NCBI GenBank assembly: GCA_900539265.1
Contig: UQBM01000005.1
Span: forward strand, 18,365 to 82,364
From: an uncultured Mollicutes bacterium
Lineage (GTDB): Bacteria; Bacillota_I; Bacilli_A; ML615J-28; CAG-313
DNA: 64,000 bases
Direction of reading: 5' to 3'
Position 1 is the first letter of the stretch. Each line of letters starts with the position of its first letter. Below, piece by piece: positions 15,367 through 22,322 of the stretch. A model generated the notes under the pieces. It had not been told where the DNA came from. It was given only the letters and a program-made list of their open reading frames with translations, and made no database searches. The position numbers and the translations under genes were made by a program.

Positions 15367-16653
15367 TTATTCATCTAGTATTTTTTTTCTTTCCTCCATA
15401 ACTTTGAACATTTTTTCATCTTGAACATTCGTTTCATCTTTGAGAGATAAATCAAATTCATAACGATTAAATTCTTTTTCAAATTTATTCATCATTTTTG
15501 CAATTTCATTTATATTCATTTTTTTATTTTGCCTTTCTAATTCATTTATAACTAAATTATAATTGTTTTCTTTCATATCAGAAAACTTATCAGTTATTAA
15601 ATATTTAATGTATTTGAAAAACTTTTCTTCGCCATAAATCATACAAATTTGTGTTAAAAATAAACTGCATGATTTTTCAAACCAAGCCTTTGATATATCA
15701 AATTCACTTCTACCTTTGGGGGCATGAAACAATTTAATTCCATTCACCTCATTTAAGAATTTCAAATATTCTAAATCATCTTCCCATCTAGTTTTTTGTT
15801 TATTCTTGCCTGGAATCTTAAACATTAAAATTTCTTTTAGTATGGAAGCTACAATATTAAAATAATCAGAATAATCATTTTCTTCATAACCTAAAATGAT
15901 TAAAATGACTAATTGTTTGATGCGTTCATGATCACGTAACTGTATTTCCCATCTGGTCCAATCTTTAATTTCTTCTTGTTTTTCTTCTTTCCAGTTTTTA
16001 GCATATATTCTAATTAAAACATCAGAAGAATTTCCTAAATAGTAGGTAACTCCATCATAACCATAATCACTATCTGGATTGGGAGTTCCTGTAAGTTTAA
16101 ATGGATTTTTAAAAGTAGAAATATATGAGCGTTTCTTCACTAATTCATCAACATGTGATAAAGGCATTATGTTTGTATAATTATCAATTGCACTATCAAA
16201 TCTAGTAAATTTATAGCCAAAATCTAAACAATACTTTAATAAACCATAAAATTTATTATGAGATATCAGCCATTGGCAGCCAACTCCAGTTATATTTAAT
16301 CCAGTTGATGGACAGCCATTAATTGTTGTTGAGCCATAAAACAAAAGATAGCAACCCTCTTGCAAACAAATTTTATATTTAAAGCCATTTGCTCCAGGTT
16401 CTCTCTCAAAAGAAAATAAATTATCATTTTCACGGTTGAAAAATTTCAACAAGTCTTTTATTTTATGTTGTGACTCACTGGTTAATTTAGCATATGTAAA
16501 ATCATTATCGGCCTCATAACTAAAGCAATTAAAAGTTACTGAAAGCCAATCAAAACAACCAGTTATACCCTCTCTTAAAGAAATTTTTTTATTCATCGTC
16601 ACCGCAAGTAAATTGCCAAAATCGACCTCATATTCTTTATCATTATTGAACAA
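15367..16653 (-). CDS. replication initiation protein (Rep_trans family)
   Basis: This 428-residue protein contains GCPSTGLNITGVGCQWL and FTRFDSAIDNY. These correspond to the conserved blocks of the Rep_trans replication initiators (pfam PF02486) of CTX-type filamentous phages and pT181-like plasmids. By family it nicks the double-strand origin through a Tyr and primes rolling-circle replication. The start is TTG, with GAGGTGAT five bases upstream. The palindrome CACCCGGGTG lies 33 bases upstream of the gene and is a candidate origin. The catalytic Tyr cannot be assigned with certainty by eye. Confidence 0.85.
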   Translation of the reverse strand: MFNNDKEYEVDFGNLLAVTMNKKISLREGITGCFDWLSVTFNCFSYEADNDFTYAKLTSESQHKIKDLLKFFNRENDNLFSFEREPGANGFKYKICLQEGCYLLFYGSTTINGCPSTGLNITGVGCQWLISHNKFYGLLKYCLDFGYKFTRFDSAIDNYTNIMPLSHVDELVKKRSYISTFKNPFKLTGTPNPDSDYGYDGVTYYLGNSSDVLIRIYAKNWKEEKQEEIKDWTRWEIQLRDHERIKQLVILIILGYEENDYSDYFNIVASILKEILMFKIPGKNKQKTRWEDDLEYLKFLNEVNGIKLFHAPKGRSEFDISKAWFEKSCSLFLTQICMIYGEEKFFKYIKYLITDKFSDMKENNYNLVINELERQNKKMNINEIAKMMNKFEKEFNRYEFDLSLKDETNVQDEKMFKVMEERKKILDE

Positions 16654-16685
16654 CTTTTATCACCTCAAATCATTAATGCACTCAG

Positions 16686-16695
16686 CACCCGGGTG
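16686..16695. other. GC-rich palindrome CACCCGGGTG, candidate Rep nick region
   Basis: A perfect 10-bp GC-rich palindrome, extendable with G-U to AGCACCC / GGGTGTT, in a very AT-rich genome. It lies between the 84-residue gene and rep. Rolling-circle nick sites often sit in such hairpins next to rep; this is inference. Confidence 0.4.
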
Positions 16696-16716
16696 TTACT
16701 ATACCCTTTTCCCATT

Positions 16717-16971
16717 TTAGAAGAGAATTTCATGTGTTTCATCATCGTTATCACTTGTCATTTCCGACATTTTATCAGAATGAAACATAAAATGATTTTC
16801 CTCTTCTAATAATTTTTTAATAGGTAAATCCAAATTTGATTTACGTTTTTTTATAAGGATAAAAATAGAGGTGAAAATATATAGTATTGTGGTAATCACA
16901 ATACATAAAGCTATCATAGCTATTGCATTATCTTTGATAAAAAACCAAATATCTTTTAACAAATTAAACAT
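16717..16971 (-). CDS. 84-residue single-pass membrane protein
   Basis: One long hydrophobic segment (about residues 16-38, IAMIALCIVITTILYIFTSI), then a basic KKRKSN stop-transfer and an acidic, Met-rich cytoplasmic tail. AGAGGTGAGG overlaps the Zot-like stop codon, so it is translationally coupled. Size and position fit an inovirus minor membrane or assembly protein. Not recognised at family level. Confidence 0.65.
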   Translation of the reverse strand: MFNLLKDIWFFIKDNAIAMIALCIVITTILYIFTSIFILIKKRKSNLDLPIKKLLEEENHFMFHSDKMSEMTSDNDDETHEILF

Positions 16972-16975
16972 ATCC

Positions 16976-18259
16976 TCACCTCTTTACACTTTTATTCCAA
17001 ACATCTAATTTTAACTTATCATCAAAAATGGATGTTGTTTCATAAATTGCATTTTCATTAAAATTTTTATAATAATTAGCTATAGCTTTATACTCATGTG
17101 TATAAATACTGCCATAACATAATTCTTTTTCAAAGATTAATTTAACATTTTCATAAAGCTCTTTATTTTGTTTTCCAACGTCATCTGGATCAAAATATGA
17201 CCTTGCATAAACAACTATAAATCCATCGCTTTTGATGATTTTTTCATAATCATCAATTTTCTTTTCTAGCTTTCTTAAAAAGTTTGATTTCTTTTTTAAT
17301 CGATCTAACTTTTCATCATAATTGTGAAAGAAAAAAACAAATTGATAAGGAAATATCATTAAGTTATATATTAATTTTAACAATTTGATATATCCTATTG
17401 AATAATTGATTTCTCTTCTAGAACGAATATTTAAGGATGATGAAATTCCTTTTCTTTCGAGTTTGATTTCATCCATATCATATTGCTTGGTCGTCACTTC
17501 ATAGACAAGACCTTCATATGCGTTTCTTATCAATGACCTTTGTTCTTTTTTTCCTGAAGTTTTTACTTCTTTATTATTTGAAAAAACATTACCAGAACCA
17601 AACTGTTTTTCATCCTCGAATATAACTGTAGCTATATCAAGCTGATAATTTCTTCTTTCTTCAACTTTTAATAGTTCTAAAGAAGATGGATCTAACTGTA
17701 AGGCATTCTGACCATTTACACAATCAAAAAAATAAGTTTTTGAAAGAACATATCTTTGTCTAAAATTAAGTATCCAAAATCTTTTTAAATAATCTTGCAA
17801 CATTTCTTTTTTATTAAAAATGTGAAGATTATCAGTATATAAAGTATTAAAAGAATATGCATCTAATACTTTTTTAAAGGCCAAATTCTCATCAAAATTA
17901 GAGTTTTCTAGTGTTTCAATAAAATCCTTTTCTAAAATATTAAAATCGATTTCAGATAAGGATTTTCTAATATTATCCATTTCTTTCATCATTTTCATTT
18001 GAATATACTTTATCAAATAATTAGTAATTCCAGCTCCAGTAGTTGTTTTACCTACACCAGGTTTACCAGATAAATTAATCACATACCCAAGTTGTGAACA
18101 TGTATATGGCATATACTTAGTCACTTTTATTGCGTTAAGTAATCTTATATTTTTTATTGTTAATTTAAGAATAACAATAAAACATACTGCTGCAAAAGCA
18201 TAAGGAAGAAGCTGAAAAAGAATTTTAAATATGCTATTTATAAGGATCATCTTTTGCAC
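16976..18259 (-). CDS. Zot/pI-like filamentous phage assembly ATPase
   Basis: In this 427-residue protein, residues 8-35 form a membrane segment. Walker A GKPGVGKTTT is at 65-74 and Walker B IFEDEKQF near 213-220, followed by ATPase sequence. The Zot/pI family drives extrusion of filamentous phage through the membrane and is the marker gene for inoviruses. Here the membrane segment precedes the ATPase, unlike the usual pI order with a later segment, so the topology differs or a second hydrophobic stretch near 293-310 (FPYQFVFFF) also contributes. The start is GTG, or ATG three codons later; it overlaps the small gene upstream. Confidence 0.85.
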   Translation of the reverse strand: MQKMILINSIFKILFQLLPYAFAAVCFIVILKLTIKNIRLLNAIKVTKYMPYTCSQLGYVINLSGKPGVGKTTTGAGITNYLIKYIQMKMMKEMDNIRKSLSEIDFNILEKDFIETLENSNFDENLAFKKVLDAYSFNTLYTDNLHIFNKKEMLQDYLKRFWILNFRQRYVLSKTYFFDCVNGQNALQLDPSSLELLKVEERRNYQLDIATVIFEDEKQFGSGNVFSNNKEVKTSGKKEQRSLIRNAYEGLVYEVTTKQYDMDEIKLERKGISSSLNIRSRREINYSIGYIKLLKLIYNLMIFPYQFVFFFHNYDEKLDRLKKKSNFLRKLEKKIDDYEKIIKSDGFIVVYARSYFDPDDVGKQNKELYENVKLIFEKELCYGSIYTHEYKAIANYYKNFNENAIYETTSIFDDKLKLDVWNKSVKR

Positions 18260-18398
18260 CTCTAATAGCTTTAATTAATAATTGGAGTGGCCATGCAAGT
18301 GACATTCCAAATGCAATCAATCCTATGACTATCCATTTAATTATTTTTGCAAGATTACCAAAAAAAGAACTAAATATCAATTTTAATATTTTCATCAT
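18234..18398 (-). CDS. 54-residue membrane protein (minor coat candidate)
   Basis: Sequence begins MMKILKLIFSSFFGN and has a single hydrophobic stretch (WIVIGLIAFGMSLAW) and a basic tail. AAAGGAG lies 5-8 bases before the double ATG. The 3' end overlaps the Zot-like start by 26 bases, implying coupling. Small hydrophobic proteins beside the assembly ATPase are typical of inoviruses (pVI/pVII/pIX-like), but sequence alone does not prove this. Confidence 0.65.
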   Translation of the reverse strand: MMKILKLIFSSFFGNLAKIIKWIVIGLIAFGMSLAWPLQLLIKAIRGAKDDPYK

Positions 18399-18418
18399 AA
18401 CCACTCCTTTCTTTAAAA

Positions 18419-19612
18419 TTAATCTTTGTCTATTTCATCAACAAAATCTATCTTTGTTTTAGCTAATTCTTCATAATATCGCTTAATTCTCTTTAATGTT
18501 TCACTATTAAAGATTTCACATCTTTTCCAATCAGTGTCAATTGTCCAATAAAACAAATCATAATTCTTAAATAATTGATTATTCGATTCTTCACCTTTTG
18601 GCAATTTAAATTTAAAATAAGTTTCTTTAGTTTCATCATTATAGCCAAAATAACCTATTTTTAATTCTTCATAATAAAGTTCAATTTCAAAAATAGGTTC
18701 ATTTTTATAAATTAAAAATTTAATATTATATTCTGATTTACTAGAATTCAATATCACTTTATACAAATACATACATATTGAATAGAATAACTCATTTTTA
18801 TATTTCGCACTAGATAAAAAAATCTCACTATATAAACATTCTTTTTCTTTTATTTTTTTTATCTTTTCTTCTTCCTTTACTTTTTTATTTTTTAAGTATT
18901 GATTTTCAACTTGTATCAAAAAAATGTTTTTAAATTTATCAATTATTTCTTCATTCGATTTTTTTTCAATTGATGAATAATCAACCCTCAATTCATAATC
19001 AGAATCAAAATCAATATAATAAGTTCTCCAATCATATTCAAAACATGACCTTAAATTAAAATTATCCAAAGAATAATTATCATTTACAATTCGATATTTC
19101 AAAATTGTTTTACCTAGTCTTTCATTAAAGCAATTCATTTCATGTTTTAACAAATCTACTATTTCAGCATATCTCTTTATTTTTTCTTGTAAATTGTCGG
19201 TTAACTGACTAATTAATTTGCTTTGTCTGATTTCTTTAACAGTCATTTCAGGAGAATATTTTTCTTTGATTTCTTTTTCTGGAACAGGAAGAAGTTCAAC
19301 CAATGAAGTAAATGAATAATTTTCATACTCTTCTTTAATATCAAAATAAGAATTTCTTACATCAGTTGTATCTGCATATTTATCAAATACAGCTATAAAG
19401 TTCTTAACACTTGTTTCTCTATAACCAAATTTATTTAAAGCAAATTCATAAACTGATGAATAATCTTCTATTTCATATAGTTTTTCTTCTTTAACTCTTT
19501 TAAAAAGCCTTCCAATTTGCAAAAAATTTAAAACAGCTTCTTGAGAATATTCTTTAATATCCTTAATTACAGTTTTATAAGTTCTAAAATTTGATAAATT
19601 AAAATTTTCCAT
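18419..19612 (-). CDS. 397-residue coiled, charged phage protein of unknown function
   Basis: The N-terminal ~130 residues (AVLNFLQIGRLFKRVKEE, YEFALNKFGYRETSVKNFIAVF, TSLVELLPVP) resemble helical domains seen in plasmid and conjugative-element proteins of Firmicutes, DUF3102-like in flavour. A Lys/Glu-rich middle with likely coiled coil and an acidic beta-rich C-terminus follow. No enzyme motif. The start abuts the gene at 19616. It may act in replication control or DNA binding; this is not established. Confidence 0.65.
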   Translation of the reverse strand: MENFNLSNFRTYKTVIKDIKEYSQEAVLNFLQIGRLFKRVKEEKLYEIEDYSSVYEFALNKFGYRETSVKNFIAVFDKYADTTDVRNSYFDIKEEYENYSFTSLVELLPVPEKEIKEKYSPEMTVKEIRQSKLISQLTDNLQEKIKRYAEIVDLLKHEMNCFNERLGKTILKYRIVNDNYSLDNFNLRSCFEYDWRTYYIDFDSDYELRVDYSSIEKKSNEEIIDKFKNIFLIQVENQYLKNKKVKEEEKIKKIKEKECLYSEIFLSSAKYKNELFYSICMYLYKVILNSSKSEYNIKFLIYKNEPIFEIELYYEELKIGYFGYNDETKETYFKFKLPKGEESNNQLFKNYDLFYWTIDTDWKRCEIFNSETLKRIKRYYEELAKTKIDFVDEIDKD

Positions 19613-19615
19613 ATA

Positions 19616-19948
19616 TCACCTTACTACCACAAACCCTTTACAACCAATAATAAAATTCTTTTCATCTCTAACTGTTTTATCTACAACAATGCAATCATTT
19701 CTTTTTCCTTTTACTGCATGTGCTACAATAGAAGAAACGATATATAATGTATTTTCTGCAGGTTCTGGTAAGCCAATAACCTCACCATAAGTATTAGAGT
19801 TTAATGAAACTCCATTAAAATCATCATCTAATACTTGAGTAATCATTTCACATCTAGCATTACCAGATGATTCTATTGTTAAAATTTTATTATCTCTCAT
19901 CAATACATGAATTGCATGAGGAGTAAGATTTATTAATTTATAATTCAT
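19616..19948 (-). CDS. 110-residue phage protein with NLTPHAI motif
   Basis: It begins KLINLTPHAIHVL and later has GEVIGLPEPAENTLYIVSSIVAHAVKGKRND and a VRDEKNFIIGCKGF ending. This is a recognisable small family that recurs in phages and plasmids of many bacteria, with no function I can state. All conserved blocks are intact. It lies four bases from the next gene in the leftward operon. Confidence 0.7.
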   Translation of the reverse strand: MNYKLINLTPHAIHVLMRDNKILTIESSGNARCEMITQVLDDDFNGVSLNSNTYGEVIGLPEPAENTLYIVSSIVAHAVKGKRNDCIVVDKTVRDEKNFIIGCKGFVVVR

Positions 19949-19967
19949 ATTTTTTTATTTTGCCTTT

Positions 19968-20105
19968 CTAAAATATTATAAAATCTTTATCTAATTCAAT
20001 TATTAAATTATCTTGTTCCAGGAAGAAATTTATAATTTCTTCCCAAAAACAAAATACTAACACAAACAAAGAAACAAAAATTAATATTTTTGCAAATTTT
20101 TTCAT
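19968..20105 (-). CDS. 45-residue membrane peptide
   Basis: MKKFAKILIFVSLFVLVFCFWEEI then an acidic tail (EQDNLIIELDKDF). It looks like a signal-anchored peptide. The ribosome binding site is weak (TTGATGGA). It fits the pattern of tiny membrane proteins in filamentous phages, but support is modest. Confidence 0.45.
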   Translation of the reverse strand: MKKFAKILIFVSLFVLVFCFWEEIINFFLEQDNLIIELDKDFIIF

Positions 20106-20124
20106 TCCATCAACTCATTTCTTT

Positions 20125-21072
20125 TTAAAAGATAATTGTTGATTGATTTAAATTGATGGAATTTACAGATAATCCATCAGAAATATCAAAATGGATCAAT
20201 TGATAAGTATAACTTAAACTTTCAACTGTTTGAGAATTATACTTATTTTCAAAACTAATAACTAAATCAAACCAATGATTTACTTCTGAAAATGCAGTAT
20301 AAGCATCATTAGTTAAATTTACGATTATTCCCATGATATCTAGCAAAGTAAAATCGTACAAATCTGAATCATTACATATAAATTCTGTTTGTTTTAAAGT
20401 TAAAGATTTTGAAGTCAAAGCAGACTTTAAATCTTCAGATACTACTAGTTTCATTGACATAGTAATAATCGTATTAATGGTTCCTTTTGAAGAATAAGAA
20501 GATGCAAAATTATAAAAACCATCATCCCTCATTCCAGCAAAAGAATATCCACTACAATCAATTTCTTTATTTTGTTCATCAACAGTTAATGATACAGCTT
20601 CACCATTGATATATCCTTTTACTTCAGAAAGTCCAAAATACTCAATTCTTTTATAGCAATCAATTGAGCATTGTGCAGAAACTTCTGGAGTTAAAACTGA
20701 AGTAGCTTTTAAAATAATTTGAGTTTCAAATTGTTTTATATAAGTTAAAGTTACAGATTGTGTATCTGCAGATACTTGCATTGATACATAATCATTTACA
20801 TTATTTGAATTGGTTGTTTTCCATGACAAAGTCCAATTTAAGGTATTATCAACAACACTAGATGGATTAACAGTTGCTTAAACTGTCACACCACTAATAT
20901 CATTACTTAATTTTTGCATGGATAACTGAATATGATCATTATTTCTTATATCAGAAATAATTAAATCATTTTCTTTATTTTTATTTGTTGTTTTGTTTAA
21001 GTTAAAGCAGACAACTACTGCAACAAATACTAGTAATAAACTTACTAGTAAAAACATACTTTTCTTTTTCAT
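20125..21072 (-). pseudogene. secreted/anchored Ig-like phage protein interrupted by one in-frame stop
   Basis: 21072-20881 encodes a signal anchor (MKKKSMFLLVSLLLVFVAVVV) and stops at TAA after DISGVTV. The same frame continues at once as ATVNPSSVVDNTLNWTLSWKTT and on to 20125, about 250 residues with a BIG2-like Ig pattern (NWTLSW, VTLTY, LKATSV). One base change (AAA to TAA) would explain it. The intact product would be about 315 residues. An internal TTG at 20829 could restart only the body, without export. Stop readthrough is an alternative. Confidence 0.7.
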
Positions 21073-21148
21073 ATTTTAAAAACATCCTTTCTTTAAAAAT
21101 TTTTTATAATTAGATAAATACAATATTGCATTTAATTAATTATTTTTG

Positions 21149-21177
21149 TTAACATATTTGTCATATTAATGTATAAT
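21149..21177 (+). promoter_or_regulatory. control-module promoter P1 (element B)
   Basis: TTAACA, 17 bp, TATAAT; same as 10979-11007 apart from one spacer base. Confidence 0.7.
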
Positions 21178-21183
21178 TGTGTC

Positions 21184-21243
21184 GATAGAAGATAAATATT
21201 AAACCTTTCCCAAACTATATAATTTATCTTCTATCATTTTTTT
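21184..21243 (+). ncRNA. conserved hairpin with C-rich loop (element B)
   Basis: A 14-bp perfect stem GATAGAAGATAAAT / ATTTATCTTCTATC (21184-21197 and 21222-21235) with loop core CCTTTCCCAAA, then seven T. Compared with element A the stem changes on both sides and still pairs. Confidence 0.6.
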
Positions 21244-21244
21244 A

Positions 21245-21273
21245 TTGACTTTTATCAATAATTTTGATATAAT
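21245..21273 (+). promoter_or_regulatory. control-module promoter P2 (element B)
   Basis: TTGACT, 17 bp, TATAAT; near consensus, with TG upstream of the -10 box. Confidence 0.8.
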
Positions 21274-21279
21274 TGATTT

Positions 21280-21370
21280 AGAAAAGGTGTTAAGGCTCCC
21301 GAAAGGTTGAGCTTGTCGACCTCCTACAGACTTTTTTAAGTGTGATTGGAGCCTTTTCTTTTTTTATTTT
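21280..21370 (+). ncRNA. predicted branched RNA from P2 (element B)
   Basis: Outer stem AAGGCTCC / GGAGCCTT (21292-21299 and 21348-21355) encloses GGTTGA / TCGACC (one G-U) and ACTT / AAGT hairpins. It ends in TTCTTTTTTT like a terminator. The architecture matches element A despite little sequence identity. Confidence 0.6.
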
Positions 21371-21720
21371 TTATTTTTATTAAAAAAGTTTCTAACTTTT
21401 TTCTTATCTTTTTGTGTAAAAGAATAATTACTATATCTGTGTCCAAAACTATTTTTTGATTCTTTTCCTACAAAAGGAACAAAATATGCATCTTTCTTAT
21501 CTTCTGGATTAGGATTCTTATCCAATTTTATATTAATATATTTTTTATTATCAATTGTAACAATATCATCATGTGTAATTCCTATATAATAAAAATTATC
21601 ACCTTCTTTATAACAAAGATAAGCAGGATGTCCTTTACCTGGAAAAGTATTTTTTCGCTTAAACTCATCTAATCTTTTATTTTTTATAGATTTTCTTTTT
21701 GGATTACTAATAAATATCAC
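21364..21720 (-). CDS. 118-residue basic protein of unknown function (element B copy)
   Basis: Lys-rich, with GHPAYLCYKEGDNFYYIGITHDD, KLDKNPNPEDKK and a basic tail. It has the same length as the element A protein at 11186-11542 and shares its motif order, but is otherwise diverged. The only in-frame start is a GTG overlapping GAGGTGAT. It is convergent with the P2 RNA and divergent from the lipoprotein gene. Retention in the deleted element A suggests a role in maintenance or control of the element. I cannot name the family. Confidence 0.6.
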   Translation of the reverse strand: MIFISNPKRKSIKNKRLDEFKRKNTFPGKGHPAYLCYKEGDNFYYIGITHDDIVTIDNKKYINIKLDKNPNPEDKKDAYFVPFVGKESKNSFGHRYSNYSFTQKDKKKVRNFFNKNKK

Positions 21721-21738
21721 CTCACTTTCTTTATTTAT

Positions 21739-21767
21739 TTGCCTTTTTTCTGCTAATATGGTAAAAT
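21739..21767 (+). promoter_or_regulatory. cargo promoter P3 (element B)
   Basis: TTGCCT, 17 bp, TAAAAT with extended -10; nearly identical to element A. Confidence 0.75.
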
Positions 21768-21801
21768 ATGGTTATTAACATAAATTAGGGGAGAAATAAT
21801 T

Positions 21802-22137
21802 ATGAAAAAAATAACTTTTATAATACCAATAATATTACTTGTTTTATTTCTTGTTTCCTGTGAAACAGTAAACGATATAATGAATGAAATAGAAAATGCA
21901 GACGAACAAATACAAAAATTTTTACAAATGTATCAAACTATGTATAATATAATTTTAATTCAATTTGTATTATGGATTATTATTGGAATTTTTAAATTTT
22001 GTAAAAATATGGATAGAGATAACAATATTAATACAATAATAAAACAAAACGATGAACTTAATAATAAACTTAATTTATTAATGGTTCAATATGGTATCGA
22101 TACTGATATCAAGAAAAATAAAGGTGAAAAATTATGA
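21802..22137 (+). CDS. phage-encoded small lipoprotein with membrane segment
   Basis: This 111-residue protein has a lipoprotein signal peptide with lipobox LVSC at residue 20. An acidic helical stretch follows (DIMNEIENADEQIQKF), then a membrane segment (ILIQFVLWIIIGIF) and a charged tail. GGGGAG precedes the ATG. It is the first of two rightward genes opposite to the rest of the phage, so it is likely expressed in the lysogen. Surface lipoproteins in such positions can block superinfection; this is inference. Confidence 0.7.
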   Translation: MKKITFIIPIILLVLFLVSCETVNDIMNEIENADEQIQKFLQMYQTMYNIILIQFVLWIIIGIFKFCKNMDRDNNINTIIKQNDELNNKLNLLMVQYGIDTDIKKNKGEKL

Positions 22138-22307
22138 TTAAATTTTTAGATATAATAGGTATAAACGATGAACCAATAGTAAAAAGAACAGAACCTTATC
22201 AAATTGATTTAAAAACATTAATAATAATAATTAGTGGAATTATAATTACAATTTTACTAACCATTATTTTAATTAAAAAAATAAATAATTCTAAACATAA
22301 AGAGTAA
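22134..22307 (+). CDS. 57-residue single-pass membrane protein
   Basis: Start ATGA overlaps the lipoprotein stop. Sequence MIKFLDIIGINDEPIVKRT, then a very hydrophobic Ile/Leu segment (LIIIISGIIITILLTIIL) and a basic tail. Translational coupling supports it as real. It is probably a partner of the lipoprotein. Confidence 0.65.
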   Translation: MIKFLDIIGINDEPIVKRTEPYQIDLKTLIIIISGIIITILLTIILIKKINNSKHKE

Positions 22308-22322
22308 TTTTACTCTTTTTTT
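22299..22322. terminator. bidirectional terminator between convergent phage genes
   Basis: AAAGAGTA / TACTCTTT stem with an ATTT loop, T-tracts on both strands, at the meeting point of the rightward cargo and the leftward surface-protein gene. Confidence 0.75.
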
